NCBI GenBank assembly: GCA_036231565.1
Contig: JAZAHA010000001.1
Span: 1 to 63,480, forward strand
Length of the DNA stretch: 63,480 nucleotides
Origin: Maricaulis sp036231565
GTDB taxonomy: Bacteria; Pseudomonadota; Alphaproteobacteria; Caulobacterales; Maricaulaceae
Reading direction: 5' to 3'
A program made the translations under genes and the position numbers. Under the pieces are notes generated by a model, which was given only the letters and a program-made list of their open reading frames with translations, was not told the origin of the DNA and searched no databases. Shown piece after piece: positions 14,003 through 22,094 of this stretch. Positions within the stretch are counted from its first letter, which is position 1. Each line of letters starts with the position of its first letter.

Positions 14003-15164
14003 CCCCGGCTTCGACCTCGCCAATCCAATCCCGATCGCCCAGGCGCTGATCCGGCGCCCGTCGATCACGCCGACCGATGCCGGTGCGCTGGACGTGCTGC
14101 AGGGCATGCTGGAGGCGATGGGGTTTGCCTGCCGGCGTTATCCTTTCGGCGAAGTCGACAATCTTTACGCCCGCCTCGGCTCAGCCTCGCCCTGTTTCCT
14201 GTTTGCCGGACATACCGATGTCGTGCCGCCCGGCGACGAGGCCGGCTGGCAGCGCGGCCCGTTTGCGGCCGAGCAGGCCGACGGGGTTCTTTGGGGACGC
14301 GGCGCGGCCGACATGAAGGGCGCGATCGCCGCCATGGTCGCCGCGGTGCGCCGCCATCTCGACACGGCGGGCACGCCGCACGGCTCCATTGCCTTCCTGA
14401 TCACGGGCGACGAGGAAGGTCCGGCGATCAATGGCACCAAGGCCGTGCTGAAGGCGCTGGAAGCCGAGGGCGAGACCTTCGACCATTGCCTCGTCGGCGA
14501 GCCCACCAATCCCAATGCGCTGGGCGACACGATCAAGTCGGGCCGACGCGGGTCGCTGAATTGCGAGATCACCGTCACCGGCCGCCAGGGGCATGTGGCC
14601 TATCCGGAACGGGCCGAAAACCCGATCCCGCCCCTGCTCGACCTGCTGGCGCGGCTGCGTGCGCGGACGCTGGACAGCGGCGTGCCGCACTTCCAGCCCT
14701 CCAATCTGGAAATCACCACGGTGGATGTCGGCAATCCGACCACCAATGTCATCCCCGCAACCGCCCGGGCCCGCTTCAATATCCGCTTCAATATCGCCCA
14801 TACCGGCGCCGGTCTGAGCCGCTGGATCGAGGATGAGGCGGCCGGCGTGAACCTGCATTTCGACGGGCAGATCAAGACCGACATCCATGTCACTGGCGAA
14901 GCCTTCCTCACACCGGCCGGTGCCTTCACCAGCCTGCTGCAGGATTGCGTGGAAGCGGAAACCGGGCGCCGCCCCGCCCTGACCACCGGCGGCGGAACCT
15001 CCGATGCCCGCTTCATCCAGGCCTATGCGCCCGTCGCCGAATTCGGCCTCGTCGGCGCGACCATGCACCAGGTCAATGAGCGCGTGCCCGTCAGCGATAT
15101 CGAGAGCCTGACGCGGATCTATGCGCTTGTCCTGGATCGTTATTTCAGGGAAACGCCGGAATGA
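13989..15164 (+). CDS. dapE: Succinyl-diaminopimelate desuccinylase
   Basis: 391 residues. Zinc-dependent M20 peptidase-fold enzyme that removes succinate from N-succinyl-LL-diaminopimelate in lysine and peptidoglycan precursor synthesis. Seen: FAGHTDVVPPGD (first metal histidine and general base region), GRGAADMKGAIAAMV (bridging aspartate), TGDEEGPAINGT (catalytic glutamates), LVGEPTNPN, and C-terminal TTGGGTSDARFI. The start is TTG at 13989 or 13992, inside the end of the SeqA-like gene, implying coupled translation. Its stop overlaps the next gene's ATG. Confidence 0.96.
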   Translation: MLTSDPGFDLANPIPIAQALIRRPSITPTDAGALDVLQGMLEAMGFACRRYPFGEVDNLYARLGSASPCFLFAGHTDVVPPGDEAGWQRGPFAAEQADGVLWGRGAADMKGAIAAMVAAVRRHLDTAGTPHGSIAFLITGDEEGPAINGTKAVLKALEAEGETFDHCLVGEPTNPNALGDTIKSGRRGSLNCEITVTGRQGHVAYPERAENPIPPLLDLLARLRARTLDSGVPHFQPSNLEITTVDVGNPTTNVIPATARARFNIRFNIAHTGAGLSRWIEDEAAGVNLHFDGQIKTDIHVTGEAFLTPAGAFTSLLQDCVEAETGRRPALTTGGGTSDARFIQAYAPVAEFGLVGATMHQVNERVPVSDIESLTRIYALVLDRYFRETPE

Positions 15165-15739
15165 TGCGCTTCGTCGCCGAAGCCTGGGTGGCGGTCCGGG
15201 CCAGCTGGCGCATCTTCACCTTCCGGCCGGACTGGAAGTCCGGCTTCGATATCTCGATGGCCGGCTTCTGGCGCTCCTTCGGCGCCATCCTGTTCGCCGT
15301 GCCGATGATCGCCATGATCCACGTTTCGGGCGAGGCCATCGGCCGCGATCTCAGCTGGAGGGATGAATTCCTGATCCAGGGCGTGTCCTGGGTGCTGTTC
15401 CCGGTCGCGGCCGCCCTCGCAGCGCAGGTCACCGGTGCCCGCGCCGGTTTCGTCCGCTGGATCATCGTCCACAACTGGGCGGTCCTCTGGCTCTATGCCT
15501 ATCTTTTCGTGCTGTGGACGCTGTTCACTGCGGGCATCCTGCCGGTCGAGCTGATGAGTATCGGGATCTTCATCTATCCCTATCTGCGCGTTCTCGCGCA
15601 CTGGCGTATCGCCTATGTTTCGCTGGGCCTTCCGACCATTACGTCGGCACTCGCAGCCGCCGTTCCCATCCTGGCGACCGAAATCGCGGTGAGGATCTAC
15701 TTCACCAGCGTGATCGCGCCTCAAGCGTCCGGCGGATAG
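15161..15739 (+). CDS. Multi-pass inner-membrane protein of unknown function
   Basis: 192 residues, four or five hydrophobic segments: FWRSFGAILFAVPMIAMIHV, FLIQGVSWVLFPVAAALAAQ, NWAVLWLYAYLFVLWTLFTA, LMSIGIFIYPYLRVL and ITSALAAAVPILATEIAV. No motif recognised. ATG 15161 overlaps the dapE stop (ATGA), so it is probably cotranslated with dapE. Its last 19 bases overlap the 3' end of the convergent truA. Confidence 0.75.
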   Translation: MMRFVAEAWVAVRASWRIFTFRPDWKSGFDISMAGFWRSFGAILFAVPMIAMIHVSGEAIGRDLSWRDEFLIQGVSWVLFPVAAALAAQVTGARAGFVRWIIVHNWAVLWLYAYLFVLWTLFTAGILPVELMSIGIFIYPYLRVLAHWRIAYVSLGLPTITSALAAAVPILATEIAVRIYFTSVIAPQASGG

Positions 15740-16470
15740 TCCACCGCGACGAGGTAGAGACCGTCCGGCGGCGCGACCGGTCCGCAGCGGCTGCGATCGG
15801 CGGCGTCCAGCGCCGCCCTGAAATCCTGCACACTCCACTTGCCCGTGCCGACCTCGACCAGCGAACCCACCATGGAGCGCACCTGGCGGTGCAGGAAGGA
15901 GCGCGCCGAACAGGTCAGCTGGACCTCCTCGCCATAGCGCGAGACCTGCACCGCATCGAGCGTCTTCACCGGGCTTTCCGCCTGGCACTGGGCATCGCGG
16001 AAAGTCGTGAAATCATGCTGTCCCAGCAGCGCCCGGGCCGCGTGATGCATCGCATCGGCGTCGAGCCGTTTCGGCACCCGCCAGACCTGGCCGCGATCAA
16101 GCGTGAGCGGCGGACGGCGGTCGATCATGCGGTAGAGATAATGCCGGCTCGTCGCCGAGAAACGGGCGTGGAATTCGTCATCGACACGTTCGGCTTCCAG
16201 CACCGCCACCGGGTCCGGCTTGAGGTGATAATTCAGCGCATCGCGGACCTTGTCGGCGGACAGATCCTTCACGAGATCGAGATGCGCGACCTGGCCCAGC
16301 GCATGTACGCCGCTATCGGTCCGGCCGGCGCCATAGACCAGAACCGGCGCGCCATCCAGCCGTTCCGCGGCGCGCTCGAGCGAGGCCTGGACCGAGGGGG
16401 CATTGTCCTGGCGCTGCCAGCCGGCAAAGGGCGTGCCGTCATACTCGATGGTGATCTTGTAGCGCGGCAT
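15721..16470 (-). CDS. truA: tRNA pseudouridine(38-40) synthase
   Basis: 249 residues. Converts uridines 38-40 of the tRNA anticodon arm to pseudouridine. Seen: N-terminal KITIEYDGTPFAGWQRQ, catalytic aspartate motif GRTDSGVHALGQVAHLD, YHLKPDPVAVL, SATSRHYLYRM and FLHRQVRSMVGSLVEVG. Start ATG shares one base with the fmt stop (TGATG), so fmt-truA is one operon. Confidence 0.97.
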   Translation of the reverse strand: MPRYKITIEYDGTPFAGWQRQDNAPSVQASLERAAERLDGAPVLVYGAGRTDSGVHALGQVAHLDLVKDLSADKVRDALNYHLKPDPVAVLEAERVDDEFHARFSATSRHYLYRMIDRRPPLTLDRGQVWRVPKRLDADAMHHAARALLGQHDFTTFRDAQCQAESPVKTLDAVQVSRYGEEVQLTCSARSFLHRQVRSMVGSLVEVGTGKWSVQDFRAALDAADRSRCGPVAPPDGLYLVAVDYPPDA

Positions 16471-17402
16471 CAGGCGAGCACCGTGCCGGGCTCGACGCTG
16501 TTGCCCCGCAGGAAGTCGGTAGCATCCATGGCGCCCTTGCCCGCCCGCTGCAGGCGGGTGAGACGCAGCGCGCCCTCACCGCACGCGATCAGGAGATTGC
16601 CGTCGAGCACCTCGCCCGGCGCGCCTGAACCTGCCTCGGCCTTCGCCATCAGCACCTTCACCCGCACGGCCTCCTTGCCGGTATCCAGTTCGAACCAGGC
16701 GCCCGGGAAGGGCGAGAGGCCACGCACATGATTGGCCAGTTCACCGGCCGGGCGTGTCCAGTCGATCCGCGCCTCCTCGGAGGAGATCTTCTTCGCATAG
16801 GTGACGCCCTCCTCCGATTGCGGCACGGCTTCCAGGCTGTCGCGTTCAAGCGCCGACAGGGCGCGCGGCCACATCAGCGCGCCCGTCTCCATCAGCTTGT
16901 CGTGCAGGCTGGCCGCGGTATCGGCGGGAGCGATGGCGACGGTTTCCGACAGCAGGATCGGGCCGGTATCCAGACCCGCCACCATCTGCTGGATCTGCAC
17001 GCCGGTCGTCGCATCGCCGGCCATGATGGCGCGCTGGATCGGCGCCGCCCCGCGCCAGCGCGGCAGCAGGGAGGCGTGCAGGTTGAGACAGCCCATGCGC
17101 GGTGCATCCAGGGCCGCCTGCGGCAGGATCTGGCCATAGGCGACCACGGCGGCGACATCGAGATCGAGCGAGGCAAATTCCTCGATCACCTGCGGATCGC
17201 GGAAACTGTCCGGTGTCGAGACCGGAATGCCCAGCACTTCGGCGAGCTGGTGGACCGGTGTCTTCTGCTCGGCCTGGCCACGGCCGCGCCGGCGCGGCGG
17301 CTGGGTGTAGACCCGGGCGACCTCATGGCCGGCGGCGGCGATCTCGGCCAGAGAGCGGGCGGCGAAGTCGGGCGTTCCCATGAAGGCGAGGCGGAGCGTC
17401 AT
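16470..17402 (-). CDS. fmt: Methionyl-tRNA formyltransferase
   Basis: 310 residues. Formylates Met-tRNA(fMet) using 10-formyl-tetrahydrofolate. Seen: LRLAFMGTPDFAARSL, VYTQPPRRRGRGQ, the catalytic region NLHASLLPRWRGAAPIQRAI, GDATTGVQIQQMVAGLDTGP and the C-terminal oligonucleotide-binding-like domain with GEVLDGNLLIACGEGALRL. In many alphaproteobacteria def lies directly upstream; here def is about 4 kb away with several unrelated genes between. Confidence 0.97.
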   Translation of the reverse strand: MTLRLAFMGTPDFAARSLAEIAAAGHEVARVYTQPPRRRGRGQAEQKTPVHQLAEVLGIPVSTPDSFRDPQVIEEFASLDLDVAAVVAYGQILPQAALDAPRMGCLNLHASLLPRWRGAAPIQRAIMAGDATTGVQIQQMVAGLDTGPILLSETVAIAPADTAASLHDKLMETGALMWPRALSALERDSLEAVPQSEEGVTYAKKISSEEARIDWTRPAGELANHVRGLSPFPGAWFELDTGKEAVRVKVLMAKAEAGSGAPGEVLDGNLLIACGEGALRLTRLQRAGKGAMDATDFLRGNSVEPGTVLA

Positions 17403-17483
17403 TGTCGATCAACATTCATCTGAGGTTGGGCTTGGGGTGTGATATCGTCCCCGGCAATGAAACGCCAAGAGGAAGCGTCACCC

Positions 17484-17846
17484 ATGAAACTCGCCTGGCT
17501 TGTCCTGCCCCTGACCGTGCTCGCCGCCTGCGCCGCCACTGAGAGCCCGCCGCCCGGCTATGACGGGCCGGATCCGATTGTCGTCGGTATCGGCGAGATG
17601 TGCGGCGGCAATACGCGTCCCCAGCGGATCTGCGGCGGTGCGCCGGAGGCCAGTTACTGCCGTTATGAACAGGCCGCCATGTGCGGTGCCGCCGACGCGC
17701 CCGGCACCTGTCAGCCCCGGCCGCAGATGTGCACCCGGGAATACCGCCCGGTCTGCGGCTGTGACGGCCAGACCTACGGCAATGCCTGCACCGCCGCCTC
17801 GGCCGGGGTCAGCATTGTCCATGACGGCGAATGCCGGGCGGACTAG
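17484..17846 (+). CDS. Lipoprotein with Kazal-type protease-inhibitor domain (1)
   Basis: 120 residues. Lipoprotein signal MKLAWLVLPLTVLAAC. The mature protein has a cysteine-rich middle (MCGGNTRPQRICGGAPEASY, MCGAADAPGTC) followed by a C-terminal Kazal domain: CTREYRPVCGCDGQTYGNAC, then GVSIVHDGEC. This keeps the Kazal spacing C-x6-PVCG-x-DG-x-TY-x-N-x-C. Kazal domains inhibit serine proteases. ATG 17484 is chosen because it gives a clean signal peptide; an earlier ATG at 17457 would add nine polar residues. A second, related lipoprotein follows. Confidence 0.85.
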   Translation: MKLAWLVLPLTVLAACAATESPPPGYDGPDPIVVGIGEMCGGNTRPQRICGGAPEASYCRYEQAAMCGAADAPGTCQPRPQMCTREYRPVCGCDGQTYGNACTAASAGVSIVHDGECRAD

Positions 17847-17988
17847 CGTTCACGGCGGGACGGGATTTGCTTCAGCCACGCAATAATTTGTGATGGCCGG
17901 CGCTCAACGTACCGCTACCCCAATAACGGGTATAATGGTAGATCGCACCCGCGTGCCAATCATGGCACGAGGGTCAAGGACACCATAC

Positions 17989-18357
17989 ATGCGCATGCAA
18001 ATTTCCGCTGCTCTTCTGGGCGGCGCGCTTCTGATGGCCTGCACGGCTTCCGAAGACGTCTCCGCAGCCCAGGACGTTGCCCAGGACGACACGTCTGTCG
18101 CAAGCGAAACCGTCACCGAAACCCCGGCCGAAACGGTCGTCGAGGACGCCGGTACGGACCCCATCTCGGCCGACGCAACGGTCGATGCTGAAACCCCGGC
18201 CGAAACGGTGGAAGCCGAAGCGGTCTGCACCCAGGACTATGCTCCGGTGTGCGGTGCCGACGGCGAAACCTACGGCAATGCCTGCGAAGCCGGGCTCGCC
18301 GGCGTGGACGTGGCCGCCTCTGGCGAATGCCACACCGACGAAGAGCCGCATAACTAA
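17989..18357 (+). CDS. Lipoprotein with Kazal-type protease-inhibitor domain (2)
   Basis: 122 residues from ATG 17989. Signal MRMQISAALLGGALLMAC with a lipobox LLMAC. A low-complexity acidic linker repeats the motif ETPAETV (residues about 43-75), then one Kazal domain: CTQDYAPVCGADGETYGNAC and GVDVAASGEC. The linker should hold the inhibitor away from the membrane. Its domain resembles that of the preceding gene, so the two are probably diverged duplicates. A strong intrinsic terminator follows. Confidence 0.85.
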   Translation: MRMQISAALLGGALLMACTASEDVSAAQDVAQDDTSVASETVTETPAETVVEDAGTDPISADATVDAETPAETVEAEAVCTQDYAPVCGADGETYGNACEAGLAGVDVAASGECHTDEEPHN

Positions 18358-18380
18358 ACGTCTCCATACATCGAGAACCT

Positions 18381-18417
18381 GACGGGCCGGTTTCCCAACG
18401 ACCGGCCCGTCTTGTTT
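18381..18417 (+). terminator. Rho-independent terminator after the Kazal genes
   Basis: Stem GACGGGCCGGT / ACCGGCCCGTC (18381-18391 and 18401-18411) with a 9-base loop, followed by TTGTTTT. Confidence 0.85.
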
Positions 18418-18436
18418 TCAGGCTTGTTTTTGAGCC

Positions 18437-19006
18437 TTATTCGAAACCCCAGGGCGGGGGCGGGGCGTCGACCGGCCGGGTCAGATCGAACGCGGCCGCG
18501 AAATGCCGCTCCGGACGATCCAGCGCATAGGTGAAGCTGTCGTCAGTCAGCGTGATCGACCAGACATTCTCCATCGAGGCCGGAATACCCTCGCGCTCGA
18601 ACAGCTCGCGCGAGAAGTCGTCGGCAGGAAACTCCGCCCGGCTGTCGGTCGGCGGCGAGACCGTGTCCCCGCCATACTGGGTCAGCACATCCTCGCTGCC
18701 ATCCTCATGACGGTGATCGTGCTTGAGACGCAGATGCCCGTCGCCCATGCGCGTGATCACCCAGGTCCGCGACCGGTCCTCCCCGACATGCAGCGGAATG
18801 CGGATTTCCGTGTCCGAACACTCCCGTACATGCATGACGAGACGCTGCGACGCCCAGTCGGCATCGCGCGGATCGTCGCTGGCGACATGTCCCTCGAACG
18901 CCTGGCCGCAATAGGCGCCGAGACGGTCGAACAGGTCGGCCTGGTCTGCAGGCTGTGAACAGGCCACCAGGGCCAGCGGCACGAGGCCGGTCATCAGGCG
19001 TTTCAT
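18437..19006 (-). CDS. Hypothetical lipoprotein
   Basis: 189 residues. Signal MKRLMTGLVPLALVAC with lipobox LVAC. The mature part shows FDRLGAYCGQAFEGHVASDD, RLVMHVRECSDTEIRIPLHV, GEDRSRTWVITRMGDGHLRL and KHDHRHEDGSED, a histidine/acid-rich loop that might bind metal; the C-terminus reads SITLTDDSFTYALDRPE. No named domain recognised. ATG 19006 is preferred over an in-frame start at 19261, whose extra residues show no coding character. Convergent with the Kazal genes. Confidence 0.75.
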   Translation of the reverse strand: MKRLMTGLVPLALVACSQPADQADLFDRLGAYCGQAFEGHVASDDPRDADWASQRLVMHVRECSDTEIRIPLHVGEDRSRTWVITRMGDGHLRLKHDHRHEDGSEDVLTQYGGDTVSPPTDSRAEFPADDFSRELFEREGIPASMENVWSITLTDDSFTYALDRPERHFAAAFDLTRPVDAPPPPWGFE

Positions 19007-19163
19007 CGGCAATCTCTCTCCCCAATTACAGATTACCCTGCCCGATCCTTGCCGCAGTGGAAACAATCCTTTTCGGCGGCCGAGGTGGGCCGGGCGGCCG
19101 TTCATGCCTATCTTGGGGTCAAGCCAAGGCCCGAGCGGCCGACAAGACAAGGAGCGCATCACC

Positions 19164-20015
19164 ATGACTGCGACCGATACCCTGACCCGCCCGCGCAAGA
19201 TCACCAAGGTCTCGCGCGGCCTGCCGACCTCCGACGGGGCCGGTGTGAAACTCACCCGCATGCTCGGCCATCGCGGGCTGATGGACCTCGACCCCTTCCT
19301 GATGCTCGACCAGATCCGTTCCGACGACAGCGCGGACTATATGGCCGGCTTCCCGAACCATCCCCACCGTGGCTTCGAGACCGTGACGATCATGCTGGAC
19401 GGCAAGATGCGCCATGGTGACAACAAGGGCCATGCCGGCGTGATCGAGGGCGGCGGCATCCAGTGGATGACGGCCGGCCGCGGCATCGTGCACTCGGAGA
19501 TTCCCGAGCAGGAGGATGGCCGTCTGTGGGGCTTCCAGCTGTGGGTGAACCTGCCCTCCCACATGAAGATGACCGATCCGGGCTATCAGGAGTTCTCCAG
19601 GGACGAAATCCCGGTCGAAACCCGCGACGGGGCAACCTTGCGCGTGCTCGCCGGCAAGAGTGCCTCAGGCGTGGAAGGTCCGGCGAAATCGGTCTCGATC
19701 CAGCCGACGCTGATCGACATCGTGCTGGAACCGGGTGCCACGCTGCTGGAGAGCATCGATGCCGACCACACCGCCTTCATCGCGGTCTACAAGGGCATGG
19801 TCTCGTCCGGCGAAGGCCGGGTAAGCGATCCCGATCTGGGCGTGCTGGAAGACGGTGACACGATCGAGCTGACCGCCGGGCCCGAAGGCGCCAGCCTGCT
19901 GCTGGTGGCCGGCAAGCCGATCAACGAGCCCGTCGCACGCTACGGTCCCTTCGTGATGAATACCGAAGCCGAGCTGCACCAGGCGGTGCGCGACTTCCAG
20001 GCGGGCCGCTTCTAG
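19164..20015 (+). CDS. Pirin family protein
   Basis: 283 residues, bicupin. Seen: metal-ligand motif FPNHPHRGFETVTIMLDG, the second ligand region HAGVIEGGGIQWMTAGRGIV followed by HSE, and LWGFQLWVNLPSHMKM. Pirins have been described as quercetin dioxygenases or as regulators; which applies here cannot be told from sequence. ATG 19164 follows AAGGAGCG. The gene is probably cotranscribed with the glutathione transferase that follows 84 bases later, both being linked to redox chemistry. Confidence 0.93.
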   Translation: MTATDTLTRPRKITKVSRGLPTSDGAGVKLTRMLGHRGLMDLDPFLMLDQIRSDDSADYMAGFPNHPHRGFETVTIMLDGKMRHGDNKGHAGVIEGGGIQWMTAGRGIVHSEIPEQEDGRLWGFQLWVNLPSHMKMTDPGYQEFSRDEIPVETRDGATLRVLAGKSASGVEGPAKSVSIQPTLIDIVLEPGATLLESIDADHTAFIAVYKGMVSSGEGRVSDPDLGVLEDGDTIELTAGPEGASLLLVAGKPINEPVARYGPFVMNTEAELHQAVRDFQAGRF

Positions 20016-20099
20016 GCGGAACCGATACCGGCCGGACCCGTAGCATGCGCTGCGGGTCCGGTACCCGGCACACACGCAACACCAGGAAAGGAGAACCCG

Positions 20100-21074
20100 A
20101 TGGGCCTCCTCGTCGACGGCCAGTGGCAGGACCGCTGGTATGATACGGACAAGACCGGCGGACGCTTCGAACGCTCCGCCTCGCAATTGCGCAACTGGGT
20201 GACGCCGGACGGCGAGCCCGGCCCCTCCGGCCGCGGCGGCTTCAAGGCCGAGCCCGGCCGCTATCACCTCTATGTCTCCTATGCCTGCCCCTGGGCGCAC
20301 CGCACGCTGATCTACCGGGCGCTCAAGGGCCTGGAAGACATGATCTCGGTTTCCGTCGTCGACTGGTTCATGGGCGAGAATGGCTGGACCTTCAAGGATC
20401 GCGGCGACGGCATTGTGGGCGACGATCTCTTCGGCAAGGATTTCCTTTACCAGGTCTATCTGGAAAGCGAGCCGGACTATTCCGGCCGCGTCACCGTGCC
20501 CGTGCTTTGGGACAAGCAGACCGGCCGCATCGTCTCGAACGAGAGCGCCGAGATCATCCGCATGTTCAATTCCGCCTTCGACGGCGTCGGTGCAGCGGCG
20601 GGCGACTGGTATCCGCAGGACAAGCGCGAGGAGATCGACGCGCTGAACGACCGCATCTACGAGACGGTGAATAACGGCGTCTACAAATCCGGCTTTGCGA
20701 CCACACAGGACGCCTATGAAGAGGCGGTGCGCCCGCTCTTTGAGAGCCTGGACTGGATCGAGGGCATTCTGGCGCAAAAACGCTTCCTGACCGGCGACAC
20801 ACCGACCGAGGCCGACTGGCGTCTACTGCCCACCCTGTTGCGCTTCGACCTCGTCTATCACGGGCATTTCAAGTGCAATATCCGGCGGATCGAGGACTAT
20901 CCCCACCTGTCCGGCTATATGCGCGAACTCTACCAATGGCCCGGCATCGCCGGCACCTGCAATTTCGACCACGCCAAGAAGCACTACTATGCCAGCCATG
21001 AAAGCGTGAACCCGACCGGCATCGTCCCGGTGGGCCCGGCGCTGGATCTGGAACGGCCGCACGGGCGGGACTAA
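20100..21074 (+). CDS. Glutathionyl-hydroquinone reductase (Xi-class glutathione S-transferase)
   Basis: 324 residues, the length of the YqjG/PcpF group. These enzymes use a cysteine, not Tyr/Ser, to reduce glutathionyl-hydroquinones. Seen: SYACPWAHRTLIYRALKGL with the catalytic CPWA motif, VPVLWDKQTGRIVSNESAEI, RMFNSAF, LTGDTPTEADWRLLPTLLRF, then MRELYQWPGIAGTCNFDHAK and HYYASHESVNPTGIVPVGP, the standard C-terminal signature. ATG preceded by AAAGGAG. Its stop directly meets the stop of the convergent gene. Confidence 0.93.
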   Translation: MGLLVDGQWQDRWYDTDKTGGRFERSASQLRNWVTPDGEPGPSGRGGFKAEPGRYHLYVSYACPWAHRTLIYRALKGLEDMISVSVVDWFMGENGWTFKDRGDGIVGDDLFGKDFLYQVYLESEPDYSGRVTVPVLWDKQTGRIVSNESAEIIRMFNSAFDGVGAAAGDWYPQDKREEIDALNDRIYETVNNGVYKSGFATTQDAYEEAVRPLFESLDWIEGILAQKRFLTGDTPTEADWRLLPTLLRFDLVYHGHFKCNIRRIEDYPHLSGYMRELYQWPGIAGTCNFDHAKKHYYASHESVNPTGIVPVGPALDLERPHGRD

Positions 21075-21539
21075 TCAGACTATCGGCTTAAGTTCTCGGA
21101 GGTACGAGCGGCATTCTGCTAGCACCCTAGCCCGAAAATCTTCATGGCAACTCGCCAAAAGGTCAAAGATCTTCGAAGTGGGCCAGATTTTTCCGCTAGA
21201 CGACGAGTGGCCGCGATCCCGCGTGAGATGCGACACTTGCTTGTTCGCACGCTTCCACGCGTCTTCTAAGATCGTGCCTCTGTGCTCATCGTTGCCATAA
21301 ATCCATGGCGTCTCTTCCGAGCAATATTGCGCTGCCCGCATGTCGTCCGCTCGACATCCTCGGAAGTAATAGAACTCAATCAGATTTCGGGAATGGATTG
21401 CGAAACATTCGACAAACGCGTTCGTCTCGCCGCTCGGCTCTCGGTTGTGAAGTAGCCACCGCGCAGAAAACCACAACATGTCTACTTCATACTGGTAGTG
21501 GCCAAGGTCTTCCGGTTTGGGAGCTGACTTCAAGGGCAT
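21075..21539 (-). CDS. Hypothetical protein coupled to def, probably acquired
   Basis: 154 residues. Seen: GHYQYEVDMLWFSARWLLHN, NAFVECFAIHSRNLIEFYYF, YCSEETPWIYGNDEHRGTIL and a basic tail. The stretch resembles small helical proteins annotated only as hypothetical; I see no Rx4-6H motif, so HEPN-RNase is not claimed. Base composition is clearly lower in G+C than both neighbours (about half by eye), suggesting transfer. ATG 21539 shares one base with the def stop (TGATG), so it uses def expression. No function assigned. Confidence 0.7.
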   Translation of the reverse strand: MPLKSAPKPEDLGHYQYEVDMLWFSARWLLHNREPSGETNAFVECFAIHSRNLIEFYYFRGCRADDMRAAQYCSEETPWIYGNDEHRGTILEDAWKRANKQVSHLTRDRGHSSSSGKIWPTSKIFDLLASCHEDFRARVLAECRSYLRELKPIV

Positions 21540-22063
21540 CAAGCCGCGTCGCGCGACTTTTCCTTTTCGGCCTTCTTCACCTTCTGCACCGCCCGCTGCC
21601 GCTTCAGGCGCGAGAGGTAGTCGATGAAGAGAATGCCTTCCAGGTGGTCCATCTCGTGCTGGATGCACACGGCGAACATGCCCTCGGCGATCTCGTCGCG
21701 CTCATTCCCGTCATAGTCGAGATATTGGACGCGAACGCGGTCGGGACGCTCGACCTCGTCGAACACGGCCGGCACCGACAGGCAGCCTTCCTCATAGGGG
21801 CGCAGCGTGTCGGACGGGTCGGACAGAACCGGATTGACGAAATAGCGCGGCTGCGGCTCCTCGTCGGCACCGGCCAGGTCCATCACGATCACGCGCTTGG
21901 GCACACCGATCTGGATCGCGGCGAGGCCGATGCCGTCAGCCGCGTACATCGAGTCCAGCATGTCGTCCATCAACGCACGGAGCTCGTCATCCACCCGGTC
22001 GACCGGTTGGGAGACTTCCTTCAGACGCGGGTCCGGGACGGTAAGAATTTCACGTATAGCCAT
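21539..22063 (-). CDS. def: Peptide deformylase
   Basis: 174 residues. Removes the formyl group from nascent N-terminal methionine. All three signature motifs are present: DGIGLAAIQIG (motif 1), EGCLSVP (motif 2, metal cysteine) and QHEMDHLEG (motif 3, HExxH). Start ATG 22063 gives the normal N-terminus MAIREILTVPDPRL; the longer frame to 22177 runs back through rmuC's end region without similarity. Confidence 0.97.
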   Translation of the reverse strand: MAIREILTVPDPRLKEVSQPVDRVDDELRALMDDMLDSMYAADGIGLAAIQIGVPKRVIVMDLAGADEEPQPRYFVNPVLSDPSDTLRPYEEGCLSVPAVFDEVERPDRVRVQYLDYDGNERDEIAEGMFAVCIQHEMDHLEGILFIDYLSRLKRQRAVQKVKKAEKEKSRDAA

Positions 22064-22094
22064 GTCCCTAAAATAGTCGCAGCGGCTTAACGGT

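Noticed and set aside
17457..17483. Earlier ATG of the first Kazal lipoprotein
   Set aside because: It would place nine polar residues before an otherwise perfect lipoprotein signal.
21075..21539. HEPN ribonuclease
   Set aside because: The helical pattern is suggestive, but no Rx4-6H motif was found in the protein.
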